The notes: generated from the sequence alone by a model not told the origin. A stretch of 64,000 bases of DNA from [Mycobacterium] crassicus (GCF_020181615.1 NZ_CP084029.1:451911-515910), one strand, 5' to 3'; positions 29,847 through 39,529 are shown, counted from the first letter of the stretch. Program-made: numbers and translations.

Positions 29847-31448
29847 TTAATCGAGGTTGAGTGTCGCCTCTTCCAGGTCCAGCCGGTGCAGCACGGCGCG
29901 CAGCACCTGGTCGTCGATGTGGCCGCGGTCGCGTTCGGCGATCAGCGCCAGCCGCTCGGCGGCCAGCATCTCCAGCCGCAGCCGGCGAAACGCCGCCGCA
30001 GCGGTCTCGTCGTTGTCGTCGTCGTCGGGATCCAGGCGCCGCAACCGTTCTCGTGCCGCGTTGCGTCGTCGGGCGTTGAGGCTGCGCAGCGCCTCGGCGG
30101 CACGTTCGCTGGCCGGTGACGGCTCCGTGGACGCGAGCACCTCGTCGAGCCGGTCGGCGGCGGCCCGGGCCGCCTTGTCCTGCGCACCGGCCGCGGCGAC
30201 CGCATCGGCGCGTTCCTGGTCGGTGCTCACGCCCAGCCGCCGGATCAGCCACGGCAGCGTCAGCCCGTGCAGCAGCAGCGTGCCGACCACCACCACGAAA
30301 GTCAGGAACACCAGCTGCGGACGGCCCGGGAACCGATCTCCCGCCAGCGTCATGAGCGGCACACCGAACGCGGCCGCCAGTGACACCACACCGCGCATGC
30401 CCGCCCACGCCAGTACGAACACCTGTCCGGGGGTGGGGGTCACCTCACTCTGGCGGACCTTCGCCGACAGCATCGGGGGCAGGTAGGCGAACGTGACCAC
30501 CCACACCGCCCGTACCGCCAGCAGCGTCCCGAACACCGCCAGCGATGCGACGGTCAGGCTTGCGAACCGCACCCCGTGCATGTTCTGCACCACCGTCGGC
30601 AGCTGCAGCCCGATCAGCAGAAACGCGAACGACTCCAGCACCAGTTGCACCGCCCGCCAGACGGCCTGGTCCTGCAGTCGGGTGGCGTAGTGGGCGCGGG
30701 TGAAACGTTGTCCGAGGATCAACGCGGCCACCACCACCGCGAGCACCCCGGAGCCGTGGATCTCCTCGGCCGCCAGGTAGATCACGAACGGGGCCAGCAG
30801 CCCGACCGCACTCTCCACCAGCGGATCGGTCAGCCGGGCCCGGATGACGACGATGAGCGCCCCGAACACCACCCCCACCAGGACACCGCCCACCGCCGCC
30901 AGCGCGAACGTCAGCAGCCCCATACCCCAGCCCGTCGAAGCACCGATCGCCGCGGCCAGCGCCACCTTGTAGACGGTCAGCGCGGTCGCATCATTGAGCA
31001 GGCTCTCCCCGCCGAGCAGCGTCATGATCCGGCGCGGCAGCCCGAGCCGGCGGCCGATCGCGGTCGCCGACACGGCGTCGGGCGGCGCCACGATCGCGCC
31101 CAGGGTCAGGGCGGCGGCCAGGGTCAGTTCGGGCACGGTGTAGTAGGCGACCACGCCGACCGCGACGGTGGTGGCCAGCGGCAGCCCGACCGCCAGCAGC
31201 ATGATCGGGCGTTTGTTGCGGCGCATGCTGATGAACGAGCTCTCCAGCCCCGCCGACCACAGCAATGGCGGCAGGATCACGAACAGCACCAGGTCGGGCC
31301 GCAGCGTGATCTCCGGGATCGCCGGGATCAGCCCGACCAGCAGTCCTGCGATCACCAACACCAGCGGCGCGGACAGTTTGCGATCTCGTGCGATGGCTGC
31401 GATCAGCACTGCGGTCACCAGGGCGCCCAGCAGTGTGGCGTTCACCAT
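29847..31448 (-). CDS. CPA1 family Na+/H+ antiporter
   Basis: 533 aa. About 12 membrane helices with the CPA1 features PDLVLFVILPPLLWSAG, GAIVAPPDAVSATAIG and GGESLLNDATALTVYKV (the ND motif for ion exchange), then a charged cytoplasmic tail (about 420-533) rich in Ala, Arg and Asp with DDDDND. ATG 31448 follows GGAGG. It exchanges protons for Na+ or another monovalent cation across the inner membrane. Divergent from purT. Confidence 0.92.
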   Translation of the reverse strand: MVNATLLGALVTAVLIAAIARDRKLSAPLVLVIAGLLVGLIPAIPEITLRPDLVLFVILPPLLWSAGLESSFISMRRNKRPIMLLAVGLPLATTVAVGVVAYYTVPELTLAAALTLGAIVAPPDAVSATAIGRRLGLPRRIMTLLGGESLLNDATALTVYKVALAAAIGASTGWGMGLLTFALAAVGGVLVGVVFGALIVVIRARLTDPLVESAVGLLAPFVIYLAAEEIHGSGVLAVVVAALILGQRFTRAHYATRLQDQAVWRAVQLVLESFAFLLIGLQLPTVVQNMHGVRFASLTVASLAVFGTLLAVRAVWVVTFAYLPPMLSAKVRQSEVTPTPGQVFVLAWAGMRGVVSLAAAFGVPLMTLAGDRFPGRPQLVFLTFVVVVGTLLLHGLTLPWLIRRLGVSTDQERADAVAAAGAQDKAARAAADRLDEVLASTEPSPASERAAEALRSLNARRRNAARERLRRLDPDDDDNDETAAAAFRRLRLEMLAAERLALIAERDRGHIDDQVLRAVLHRLDLEEATLNLD

Positions 31449-31524
31449 CGCCGAGCCTCCGTCCGTTTTCGCCTTTATTCTTGAGCAGCATGCAACATTG
31501 CCTTGGCGCGGGAGGGTGGGGCAG

Positions 31525-32790
31525 TTGAACGGCGAGGCCCAGGAAGACGGAGAGTCGGAGACCGAGAGGTTGGCCCTCGACGGTCCCAGCCGGACTCGGG
31601 TGGCACTGCTGGGGTCGGGGGAACTCAGCCGCGAGCTGGTCACCGCGCTGCAGCGCCTGGGCGCCGAGGTGGTCTCCGTCGACCGTTACGCCGACGCCCC
31701 GTTGCACGCGGTCGCCGACCGCTCACTGGTGGTCGACCTGAGCGACGACGACGAGCTGGCCGCCGCCATCAGGTGGTTGCAGCCGAAGTTCGTGGTGGTC
31801 TCCTCCGACCTGGTGGCCACCGACGCGCTGAGCGCGGTCGTCGACACCGGCTTCACCGAGCTGGTGCCCGGCATCCGCGGCGCCCGGCTGGCGGCGGACC
31901 ACGAGGGCACCCGGCGACTGGCCGCCGACGAACTCGGGTTGCCCACCGCGCCGTTCTGGTTCGCGGGATCGGTGGCGGAACTGCGGGCGATAGCCGAGCA
32001 CGGCGGCTACCCGATGGTGGTCAAACCGGTGGTCGGCTCGCTCGGCGAGGGCCGCTCGGTGATGCTGCGCGACAGCGACATCGAGCCGGCCTGGGAACGC
32101 GCGGTGTCCGCCACCGGACCCGGTGCGCCGGCCCGCGTACTGGCCGAAACGGTGGTGGAGTTCGACAACGAGGTCACGCTGCTGGCTGTGCATCGCGACG
32201 GGACGGACGGCCCGGCACTGGATTTCTGCGCCCCGATCGGGCACAGCAGCGTCGAGGAGCCGAACGGCCAACTGACGGTGGAGTATTGGCAGCCGCACCC
32301 GATGAGTCCCGTGGCGTTGGACGCCGCCAAGTCGATCGCCGCGCGGGTGGCACGCGCACTCGGTGGGCGCGGCATGTTCGGCGTCGAACTGCTGGTGCAC
32401 GGCGACGAGGTGTACTTCGCCGGGGTCAATGTGCGCCCGTATGACGCCGCGCTGCTGACGCTGCGCACCCAGCGACTGTCCGGGTTCGAACTGCAGGCCC
32501 GCGCGATCCTGGGGCTGGCGATCGACGCGATCATGGTCTCGCCTGGGGCGGCCCGGTTGATCTACTCGCGTCGCCCGGGGGGTTCGGCCGCCACCGACTC
32601 GACCCCGGACACCTTGGCCGTGGTCACCGATGCGCTCAACGTGACCGAAAGTGACGTGGTGGTGTTCAGGCACCACGAGGGCCACCCCCGCCGGCGGCTG
32701 GGGTTGGCGCTGGCCACCGGGCCGGACGTGGCGGTCGCCCGGGACCGGGCCGGGCAGGTCGCGGCGGTTCTGGGCAAGCTCTGGCCCTGA
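31525..32790 (+). CDS. purT: Formate-dependent GAR transformylase PurT
   Basis: 421 aa ATP-grasp enzyme that makes formyl-GAR from GAR, formate and ATP. Motifs are VALLGSGELSRELV, the ATP-grasp lid VVKPVVGSLGEGRSVM, and the metal-binding segment GRGMFGVELLVHGDEVYF; the usual ENVRPYD-like motif appears as GVNVRPYDAALLT. The TTG start at 31525 has GGAGG 9 nt upstream; an in-frame GTG at 31516 is closer to that site. Gene order with rhodanese and metZ matches Rv0389-Rv0391. Confidence 0.93.
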   Translation: MNGEAQEDGESETERLALDGPSRTRVALLGSGELSRELVTALQRLGAEVVSVDRYADAPLHAVADRSLVVDLSDDDELAAAIRWLQPKFVVVSSDLVATDALSAVVDTGFTELVPGIRGARLAADHEGTRRLAADELGLPTAPFWFAGSVAELRAIAEHGGYPMVVKPVVGSLGEGRSVMLRDSDIEPAWERAVSATGPGAPARVLAETVVEFDNEVTLLAVHRDGTDGPALDFCAPIGHSSVEEPNGQLTVEYWQPHPMSPVALDAAKSIAARVARALGGRGMFGVELLVHGDEVYFAGVNVRPYDAALLTLRTQRLSGFELQARAILGLAIDAIMVSPGAARLIYSRRPGGSAATDSTPDTLAVVTDALNVTESDVVVFRHHEGHPRRRLGLALATGPDVAVARDRAGQVAAVLGKLWP

Positions 32791-32836
32791 CACCCCGGCG
32801 TGGCGAATACCCGCCGCGGGTGCAAGACTTTCGCAG

Positions 32837-33241
32837 GTGAGCTACGCCGGAGACATCACACCTGAGCAGGCCTGGGCGATACTGCGCGACGACCCGAGTG
32901 CGACGCTCATCGACGTGCGCACCGACGCCGAGTGGCGTTTCGTCGGGCTGCCCGACCTGACCGAGCTGGGCCGCGAGGTGATCTGCATCGAGTGGGTGCA
33001 CTCCGACGGCAGCCCCAACCTGAACTTCGCGCGTGAGCTGGCCGCCCGGGTGCAGGCCGGGCCGGCGGTCTTCCTGTGCCGTTCCGGGAACCGTTCCATC
33101 CCCGCCGCCGCAACCGGAACCGCGGGGGGAATCACACCGTCCTACAACGTGCTGGACGGTTTCGAGGGCAACCTGGACGAGCACGGCCACCGCGGCGGTA
33201 CCGGCTGGAAGGCCGTCGGGCTGCCCTGGAAGCAGTCGTGA
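32837..33241 (+). CDS. Single-domain rhodanese sulfurtransferase
   Basis: 134 aa. Rhodanese fold with the active-site loop FLCRSGNRSIPAA (catalytic Cys) and DVRTDAEWRFVGLPDL at the substrate-binding edge. GTG start. Its stop overlaps the metZ start (GTGA), so the two are translated together. Co-expression with a sulfhydrylase suggests transfer of sulfane sulfur to methionine synthesis, as proposed for this pair in mycobacteria; this is inference. Confidence 0.92.
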   Translation: MSYAGDITPEQAWAILRDDPSATLIDVRTDAEWRFVGLPDLTELGREVICIEWVHSDGSPNLNFARELAARVQAGPAVFLCRSGNRSIPAAATGTAGGITPSYNVLDGFEGNLDEHGHRGGTGWKAVGLPWKQS

Positions 33242-34461
33242 GCGGGCAGAAGCCGTCCGTTCGTATCCCGAAACCACTGCCCGACGGGGTCAGCCAGGCC
33301 ACCATCGGAGTGCGCGGCGGGTTGCTGCGCTCGCAGTTCGACGAGACCGCCGAGGCTCTGTTCCTCAACTCCGGTTACGTCTACGAGTCCGCGGCGGCCG
33401 CGGAGCAGGCGTTCACCGGTGAGGTCGACCGGTTCGTCTACTCGCGTTACGGCAACCCGACGGTGTCGATGTTCGAGGAGCGGCTGCGGCTGATCGAGGG
33501 CGCCCCAGCGGCATTCGCCACCGCCAGCGGCATGGCGGCGGTGTTCGTCGCACTCGGCGCGCTGCTGAAGGCCGGTGATCGTCTGGTGGCCGCGCGCAGC
33601 CTGTTCGGGTCGTGCTTCGTGATCTGCGACGAGATCCTGCCTCGCTGGGGAGTGGAGACCGTCTTCGTCGACGGCGAGGACATGGCGCAGTGGGAGCAGG
33701 CGCTGTCGGTTCCCACCCAGGCGGTGTTCTTCGAGACCCCGTCCAACCCGATGCAGTCACTGGTGGACATCGCCGCTGTCACCGAGTTGGCCCACGCCGC
33801 CGGCGCGAAAGTGGTGCTGGACAACGTGTTCGCCACGCCACTGCTGCAGCGGGGTTTTCCGCTCGGGGTGGACGTGGTGGTGTACTCCGCCACCAAGCAC
33901 ATCGACGGGCAGGGCCGAGTGCTGGGCGGGGCGATCCTGGGGGATCAGGAGTACATCGACGGTCCGGTGCAGACCCTGATGCGTCACACCGGTCCGGCGC
34001 TCAGCGCGTTCAACGCCTGGTTGTTGCTCAAGGGCCTTGAGGCACTGTCCATTCGGGTTGACTATGCGAACAATTCCGCAGCGCGCATCGCGGAGTTCCT
34101 GGAGCGGCATCCGGCGGTGCGCTGGGTGCGCTACCCGTTCCTGGCGTCGCACCCGCAGTACGACTTGGCGCGCAAGCAGATGTCCGGCGGCGGCACCGTC
34201 ATCACCTTCGAGCTCGACGCCCCGGACAGTGCGGCCAAGCAGCGGGCGTTCGAGCTGCTGGACAAGCTGAAGCTGATCGACATCTCCAACAACCTGGGCG
34301 ACGCGAAGACGCTGATCACCCACCCGGCCACCACCACTCACCGGGCGATGGGGCCGCAGGGGCGTGCCGCGATCGGCCTGGGTGACGGTGTGGTGCGGAT
34401 CTCGGTCGGGCTGGAGGGCACCGACGATCTGATCGCCGATCTGGACCAGGCACTGGGGTAG
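33238..34461 (+). CDS. metZ: O-succinylhomoserine sulfhydrylase
   Basis: 407 aa PLP enzyme of the Cys/Met metabolism family, making homocysteine from O-succinylhomoserine and sulfide. The PLP lysine lies in VYSATKHIDGQGRVLGG; ETPSNPMQSLVDI and RYGNPTVSMFEERL are family signatures. GTG 33238 overlaps the rhodanese stop. Convergent with an SDR gene; the 105-bp spacer holds an imperfect AGTTCGC/GCGAACT inverted repeat that may terminate transcription. Confidence 0.95.
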   Translation: MSGQKPSVRIPKPLPDGVSQATIGVRGGLLRSQFDETAEALFLNSGYVYESAAAAEQAFTGEVDRFVYSRYGNPTVSMFEERLRLIEGAPAAFATASGMAAVFVALGALLKAGDRLVAARSLFGSCFVICDEILPRWGVETVFVDGEDMAQWEQALSVPTQAVFFETPSNPMQSLVDIAAVTELAHAAGAKVVLDNVFATPLLQRGFPLGVDVVVYSATKHIDGQGRVLGGAILGDQEYIDGPVQTLMRHTGPALSAFNAWLLLKGLEALSIRVDYANNSAARIAEFLERHPAVRWVRYPFLASHPQYDLARKQMSGGGTVITFELDAPDSAAKQRAFELLDKLKLIDISNNLGDAKTLITHPATTTHRAMGPQGRAAIGLGDGVVRISVGLEGTDDLIADLDQALG

Positions 34462-34566
34462 TGGACCGAATTCGACTGTGTGAGTTCGCGGTTCGGGGGT
34501 TAGCCGGTTCGATCGCCCCGATCCGCGTGGCATCTGCGAACTGAGCTGACCGGACGCCCGTGCCGC

Positions 34567-35421
34567 TCAGTCGTTTTCGATGACCCCGGTGGCGTGCTGC
34601 GCGCGGTCCTCGTAGGCCTGCCGGGCCGCGGTGTCCAGTTGCAGGAACACGGTGTCGTTGCTGGTCTTCTTGTTCAGCCAGCGACGGCCCCGATCCGGCA
34701 GCAGGGTCGCCAGGATCGCGGTGCGACGTCCGAAACCGGGTACCGACACCAGAGTCTTCGGCTTGTCGAGCACCTTGACCACCGCGGCTGCGATGTCTTC
34801 GGGCTCTACCGGCTTCTGCGCTGCCGAAGGTTTTGTGCCCGAGATCAATTCGGTGTTGGTGAAGGTTGGCAGGACTCCGGAGACCGCCACGCCCTGCGGG
34901 GCGAACTCGTCGGCCAGGGCGGTGGTAAAGCCCACCACGGCGAATTTGGTTCCGGCGTACAGCGCCTGGCCGGGTACGGCCACGATCCCGGCCATCGAGG
35001 CGATGTTGATGATGTGGCCGCTGCGGCGCTTGACCATCTCGGGAAGCACCAGCTGGCAGCCGTTGAGCACGCCGTAGAAATTGACCTCGGTCGCCGATCG
35101 GATGGTCTCCGGTGTCTGGTCGAGGAACGGTCCCACCGGCATGACACCGGCGTTGTTGATCAGCACGTCGAGGTGGCCGTCCCCGTCGGCGCGGGCCTTG
35201 TCCAGGAACATCGCGAAGGACTCGCGGTCGGTGACGTCGAGCGGGTGACCGGTGACCGGAGCACCCGGTCCCAACTCTGCCACCGCTTTGTCCAGCACCT
35301 TGACGTCGCGGTCGCCGATCACGACCCGCGCGCCGCGCTTCAGCAGTGCTTTCGCGGTGGCCAGCCCGATCCCACGGGCGGCACCGGTGATGGCAATGGT
35401 CTTACCGCTGATGTTGTCCAC
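34567..35421 (-). CDS. Short-chain dehydrogenase/reductase
   Basis: 284 aa from a GTG. Coenzyme motif TGAARGIG near residue 12, GDRDV after the second strand (Asp suggests NAD(H)), NNAGVMPVG, and catalytic YAGTK. The C-terminal 50 residues (TLLPDRGRRWLNKKTSNDTV) extend the usual SDR and resemble mycobacterial SDRs of lipid metabolism. The PEP-mutase family gene upstream on the same strand ends 40 bp away. Confidence 0.88.
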   Translation of the reverse strand: MDNISGKTIAITGAARGIGLATAKALLKRGARVVIGDRDVKVLDKAVAELGPGAPVTGHPLDVTDRESFAMFLDKARADGDGHLDVLINNAGVMPVGPFLDQTPETIRSATEVNFYGVLNGCQLVLPEMVKRRSGHIINIASMAGIVAVPGQALYAGTKFAVVGFTTALADEFAPQGVAVSGVLPTFTNTELISGTKPSAAQKPVEPEDIAAAVVKVLDKPKTLVSVPGFGRRTAILATLLPDRGRRWLNKKTSNDTVFLQLDTAARQAYEDRAQHATGVIEND

Positions 35422-35461
35422 GCCGACGAACTTAACAGGTGTCAAGTTCGTCGGGAAGCCC

Positions 35462-36223
35462 TCAGGCCCAGCGGCCGAGGATCTCCCCGGCCTGCTTGCC
35501 CAGTGCAACCTGCAACAGCGGGCCGAAGCTGATCCGGCCGACGCCGGCCTGGGCGAAGGCGGCCGGGTCGTCGGAGTCGGGCGCGGCGAGCGCGTTGACC
35601 GGTTTCGGCAGCCCGGCGGCCAATAGGCGCAGGGTCTCCGCGTCGTGGCGGCCGACCGGGTAGAGCACGTCCGCGCCGGCGGCTGCGCACTCGGTCAGTC
35701 GGGCGATGACGCGGTCGATCCGGTCGGCGTCGTCACCGTCCTTGCGCAGGAACAGGTCGGTGCGGGCATTGATGACGACATGGGTGCCCGCGGCCTCGGC
35801 GGCTTCGCGCAGCGTGCCGACATACTCGGCGTGCTCGGCGGAGGACCGCAGGCGCTTGTCCTGGCTGTGCACCGAGTCCTCGATGTTGCAGCCGACCGCG
35901 CCGGCGTCCAGCAGGCCCTCGATCAGGCGGGAGGCCGACTCGGCGTAACCGGACTCGATGTCCACCGACACCGGCACGTCGACTGCCTCGGTGATCTGGC
36001 GTACCCGGCCCAGCACCTCGGCGAACGACATCCCCTCACCGTCGCTGCGGCCGATCGACTCGGCCACCGGCTTGCTGCCCACGGTCAGCGCGCCGAATCC
36101 GGCGCCGACGGCCAGTTTCGCCGACCACACATCCCACACGGTGGGCAGGATGACCGGATTTCCCGGCTGATGCATCGCCAGGAACGCCGCGGCCCGCTGC
36201 CCAAGAACCTCGTGACTCGTCAT
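35462..36223 (-). CDS. Isocitrate lyase/PEP mutase family enzyme
   Basis: 253 aa TIM barrel of the PEP mutase/isocitrate lyase superfamily. Visible motifs: LPTVWDVWSAKLAVGAGF, PVSVDIESGYAES (metal-binding Asp/Glu), GCNIEDSVH and VINARTDLFLRK. No KKCGH-type lyase motif, so it is not isocitrate lyase; carboxyphosphonoenolpyruvate mutase-like or oxaloacetate decarboxylase-type activity is possible. ATG 36223 with a GGAGAA site. Confidence 0.88.
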   Translation of the reverse strand: MTSHEVLGQRAAAFLAMHQPGNPVILPTVWDVWSAKLAVGAGFGALTVGSKPVAESIGRSDGEGMSFAEVLGRVRQITEAVDVPVSVDIESGYAESASRLIEGLLDAGAVGCNIEDSVHSQDKRLRSSAEHAEYVGTLREAAEAAGTHVVINARTDLFLRKDGDDADRIDRVIARLTECAAAGADVLYPVGRHDAETLRLLAAGLPKPVNALAAPDSDDPAAFAQAGVGRISFGPLLQVALGKQAGEILGRWA

Positions 36224-36568
36224 TTCTCCAACTCTTCCATGTGGTAATTGCCGGCCCGCCGTCGGGTGGCCCGAAATCCGGCGGCCCGTTTATCAACGCG
36301 GACCATCGGCCTCATCGGAGTGAGTGGACTACACAACCAAGGAACGGATACATAGATTGTCGAAATCAGTCCCGAATCACTGATCGAGTTCGCTTGTGGT
36401 TCATCGGTTATCGGGTTTTCTTTGCTCCGGCATGGGTATAGGCTTGCGGAATTCCGGGCGGGGGCTATGACCGTCCCGTGAGTCACCGAAAGCCCTGCAT
36501 CGGCGCAGGACGCCAATTGGCGCGATCGACAAGATCGTTTCCGATTCCCAGGTAGAGGAAGTGGCGAC
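36224..36568. other. Intergenic region before a PGRS-type gene
   Basis: 345 bp with no supported gene. It is divergent: left gene reads leftward, PGRS gene rightward. The right half has lower GC. A GGGTATAGGCTTGC sequence (36430-36443) could be a promoter -10 region. GGTAGAGGAAG precedes the PGRS ATG as ribosome site. Confidence 0.6.
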
Positions 36569-38050
36569 ATGGCCGTCCGACCGTCCGTAAGAAGCCTTGG
36601 TACCGGTGCCGCCGCGGCGGCGTTCTTAGCGTTCACTGTCACCCCGCTCAGTTCAGCACCGTCGGCGCAGGCCGACGAGCTGGATTGGATCCTCGACCTG
36701 TTCAACTCAACGGACTGGGCGGCACCGACCACCGAAACCGGAGCGACGACCTTCGACTGGGATGCCCTGTTCGCCCCGGCGAACTCGCTGGCGGGCTCGG
36801 CTGAAGCCAGTTCCGTCGGCGTAGACAGCTCGCTTCAGTCCACCGCCGACAGCCTGTTCGGCTTCCCGATCGACGCGAACACCTACGACATGATCCACAG
36901 CTTTGAGCAGAGTTGGATCACCAGCGACTTCGGCCAATTCATCGACAACTCGATCAACGCGCTCTCCGGCCAATTCCTGATCGGCAACGGAACCGAAGGT
37001 GCCGACGGCGGCACCCTGGCCGAGGCGGCCGGCGGTAACGGCGGGCTGTGGTTCGGCGACGGTGGTACCGGTGGCACCTCTGCTGACGGCATCGGCGGCG
37101 TGGGCGGCGATGCCGGCCTGAGCGGCAATGGCGGCATGGGCGGTGCCGGGGCAGAAGGTGGCATCGGCGGGGACGGTGGCGCCGGCGGGACCCTGATGGG
37201 CATCGGTGGTGCCGGCGGCACCGGGGGTACCGGGGTGGAGGGCGTGGACGGCGGCGTCGGTGGCCTCGGCGGTAACGGTGGTGCCGGAGGTGTCGGCATG
37301 GGCACGATGTTCGGCGAAGGCGGCGTCGGTGGGACCGGCGGCACCGGCGGCGCGAGTGTGGCGAACGGTATGGGCGGCGACGCCACCGGAGGTCTCGGCG
37401 GCAATGGCGGTATCGGCGGCGCGGGCTCCGACATCGGCGGCATCGGCGGTAACGGCGGTGTCGGCGGAACCGGTGGGGACGCCACGGCCAATGGTTCGGG
37501 CGGCACCACGGTCGGCGGGGACGGCGGCACCGGCGGTGATGGCGGCACCGGCGGCCAGACGATGGGCAACGGCGGCGCCGGCGGGGCCGGCGGTGCGGCA
37601 ACGTCCAACGGTTCCGGCGGCACTGCCGCTGGTGGTGACGGCGGCCAGGGCGGTGAGGGTGCCGGGACCGTCACCGGAGCTGCCGGACCGGTCGGTGGCG
37701 ACGGCGGAGCTGGTGGCGTGGGCGGCGCCGCAATCTCGCATGGCAGCCCCGGTACCGCCACGGGTGGCACCGGCGGCACGGGTGGCACCGGCGGTCAGGG
37801 AGGTACGGGCAACACCGGTGGGGCCGGTGGAAATGGTGGAAACGGCGGCGCTGCCACCACCACGGGCACCGATGGCACCCCGACCGGTGGAGACGGCGGG
37901 AACGGGGGAACCGGTGGAGCCGGTGGCATAGGCGCCGTGGGCGGCCAGGGCGGTGAGCCCGGCCAGCCCGGGGCTACCAGTGCGAACGGTGGCAGCACGG
38001 GCATACCGGGCATACCCGGCCAGCCCGGTAAGCCGGGAGCGGACGGCTAG
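36569..38050 (+). CDS. Secreted PGRS-type glycine-repeat protein without PE domain
   Basis: 493 aa. Sec signal peptide (about 1-35, ending SAQA) followed by [15 protein letters not shown] and an Ala/Asp-rich segment up to about residue 130 with [20 protein letters not shown]. From about 140 onward the protein is built of PGRS-type GGxGG triplet blocks (GGTGG, GGNGG, GGDGG). The tail is collagen-like ([16 protein letters not shown]). There is no PE domain, so export is expected by Sec rather than ESX-5. Surface function is inferred. Similar layout to the gene at 39530-42475. Confidence 0.85.
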   Translation: MAVRPSVRSLGTGAAAAAFLAFTVTPLSSAPSAQADELDWILDLFNSTDWAAPTTETGATTFDWDALFAPANSLAGSAEASSVGVDSSLQSTADSLFGFPIDANTYDMIHSFEQSWITSDFGQFIDNSINALSGQFLIGNGTEGADGGTLAEAAGGNGGLWFGDGGTGGTSADGIGGVGGDAGLSGNGGMGGAGAEGGIGGDGGAGGTLMGIGGAGGTGGTGVEGVDGGVGGLGGNGGAGGVGMGTMFGEGGVGGTGGTGGASVANGMGGDATGGLGGNGGIGGAGSDIGGIGGNGGVGGTGGDATANGSGGTTVGGDGGTGGDGGTGGQTMGNGGAGGAGGAATSNGSGGTAAGGDGGQGGEGAGTVTGAAGPVGGDGGAGGVGGAAISHGSPGTATGGTGGTGGTGGQGGTGNTGGAGGNGGNGGAATTTGTDGTPTGGDGGNGGTGGAGGIGAVGGQGGEPGQPGATSANGGSTGIPGIPGQPGKPGADG

Positions 38051-38102
38051 CTGTCCCGATCGGGCGCCGCGTCCTATAGCCCGGCGGCGGTGACGGTCGC
38101 GG

Positions 38103-38177
38103 TCAGAGCCCCCGGTCGTTGGCGATGATCGTCTTCATGATCTCGTTGCTGCCGCCGCGAATGCCGTAGCTCAGCAT
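38103..38177 (-). pseudogene. Relic of an acyl-CoA dehydrogenase C-terminus
   Basis: A 24-codon frame in the TGATG stop-start junction of the preceding dehydrogenase reads MLSYGIRGGSNEIMKTIIAN plus DRGL. GGSNEIMK followed by a conserved Arg/Leu end is the last-helix signature of bacterial acyl-CoA dehydrogenases, but the adjacent intact gene already has its own different C-terminus. This is therefore the leftover 3' end of a second, deleted dehydrogenase gene. Confidence 0.7.
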
Positions 38178-39361
38178 CAGCGGAAGGCGCCCAGTCCGGT
38201 GAAAGCCTGGCCCAGCACCAGCTGATGCATCTCGGGGGTGCCCTCGTAGGTCAGCACCGACTCGAGGTTGACCATGTGTCGAATGACCGGGTATTCCAGC
38301 GATATCCCGTTGCCGCCCAGGATGGTTCGCGCGGTCCGGCAGATCTCCAGTGCGCTGCGGGTGTTGTTGAGCTTGCCGAAGCTGACCTGTTCGGGGCGCA
38401 GGTCGACGCGATCCTTGAGACGGCCCAGGTGCAGGGAGAGCAGCTGGCCCTTGTGCAGTTCGACCGCCATATCGACGAGTTTGGCCTGGGTGAGCTGGAA
38501 TCCGGCGATCGGCTTGCCGAACTGGGTGCGTGCCATGGCGTAGTCGCGGGCCGCCTGCCAGGCCGAGCGGGCCGCACCCATTGCGCCCCAGATGATTCCG
38601 TAGCGCGCCTCGGACAGGCTGGCCAGCGCACCCTTGACGCCCCGGGCGTTCGGCAGCATCGCCTCGGCCGGCAGTCGTACATCGTCGAGCACCAGTTCGC
38701 TGGTGATCGAGGCGCGCAGGGACAGCTTGTGGTGCACGGTGTTGGCGGAGAATCCGGGGGTCTTGGTGGGCACGATGAACCCGCGGATGCCGTCATCGGT
38801 GGCGGCCCACACCACCGCGACATCGGCGATCGATCCGTTGGTGATCCACATCTTGCGGCCATTGAGAATCCAGTCGGATCCATCCCGTTTGGCGCGGGTG
38901 GTCATGGCGGCCGGGTCGGAGCCGACGTCGGGTTCGGTCAACCCGAAGCAGCCGATCAACTCACCGGCGGCCATCCCCGGCAGCCATTGCTGCTTCTGTT
39001 CTTCGGATCCGTTGTTGTAGATCGAGAACATCGCCAGCGAACCCTGCACGCTCACCAGTGAGCGGATGCCGGAGTCGGCGGCCTCCAACTCGGTGCAGGC
39101 CAGCCCGTAGTGCACCGCCGACGCCCCGCCGCAGCCGTAGCCGTGCAGGTGCATGCCGAGCAGTCCGAGTCTGCCGAATTCGCGGGCCAGTTCGCGGGCC
39201 GGTAGGTCGCCGATCTCGAACCACTCCCCGATGTGCGGCATGACATGTTCGGCGCAGAACTTCGCGACGGTGTCACGCAGCGCGATCTCGTCGTCGGAGA
39301 GCAGGGAGTCAAGGCTCAGCGGGTCGAGCGGATCGAACGCCGGGGTGCTGCCAGTTGTCAT
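38177..39361 (-). CDS. Acyl-CoA dehydrogenase (glutaryl-CoA dehydrogenase-like)
   Basis: 394 aa flavoenzyme of acyl-CoA oxidation. Motifs are CFGLTEPDVGSDPAAMTT (FAD/substrate), WITNGSIADVAVVWA, GIIWGAMGAARSAWQ and the C-terminal YEGTPEMHQLVLG with the Glu that in glutaryl-CoA-type enzymes is the catalytic base. ATG 39361 is preferred; a longer frame runs to 39397. It is flanked by gene relics on both sides, so it is the surviving member of a former lipid-degradation operon. Confidence 0.92.
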   Translation of the reverse strand: MTTGSTPAFDPLDPLSLDSLLSDDEIALRDTVAKFCAEHVMPHIGEWFEIGDLPARELAREFGRLGLLGMHLHGYGCGGASAVHYGLACTELEAADSGIRSLVSVQGSLAMFSIYNNGSEEQKQQWLPGMAAGELIGCFGLTEPDVGSDPAAMTTRAKRDGSDWILNGRKMWITNGSIADVAVVWAATDDGIRGFIVPTKTPGFSANTVHHKLSLRASITSELVLDDVRLPAEAMLPNARGVKGALASLSEARYGIIWGAMGAARSAWQAARDYAMARTQFGKPIAGFQLTQAKLVDMAVELHKGQLLSLHLGRLKDRVDLRPEQVSFGKLNNTRSALEICRTARTILGGNGISLEYPVIRHMVNLESVLTYEGTPEMHQLVLGQAFTGLGAFR

Positions 39362-39365
39362 CCGC

Positions 39366-39512
39366 TCATCCTGCCACCGTGAGGCCGCCGCTGACACCGA
39401 TCACCTGGCCGGTGATGAACGACGCGGCGCTCGTCCTCCGGGCGGGCGGTCGCCGGAACGGGATCGCTTCGACCAGTACCTGTTTCAGCTTCTCCGGTTG
39501 GGCTGCGAACAG
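39366..39512 (-). pseudogene. Relic of an SDR (FabG-like) C-terminus
   Basis: Read leftward, the frame gives QPEKLKQVLVEAIPFRRP, a stretch PARRTSAA, and SFITGQVIGVSGGLTVAG then TGA. Both ends match the C-terminal part of FabG-like dehydrogenases, where IPFRR and the FITGQ strand are normally separated by a longer RPEDxA..FLASDDA segment. Around ten codons are missing there, and everything before QPEKL is gone. It lies 5 bp upstream of the intact dehydrogenase start. Confidence 0.65.
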
Positions 39513-39529
39513 TGAGTCCGGGGCCGGGA

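Noticed and set aside
29838-30408. N-terminal extension of the DoxX-like gene into the antiporter region
   Set aside because: The extension is the antisense of the antiporter tail. The family protein begins at ATG 29835.
34462-34566. Further copy of the 79-bp palindrome between metZ and the SDR
   Set aside because: Only 7-bp arms (AGTTCGC/GCGAACT) match each other; the sequence does not share the family core.
36707-37788. Pro/Ala-rich open frames opposite the first PGRS gene
   Set aside because: They are the complement of GGxGG repeats, which gives Pro-rich antisense frames. The plus-strand gene has a signal peptide and ribosome site.
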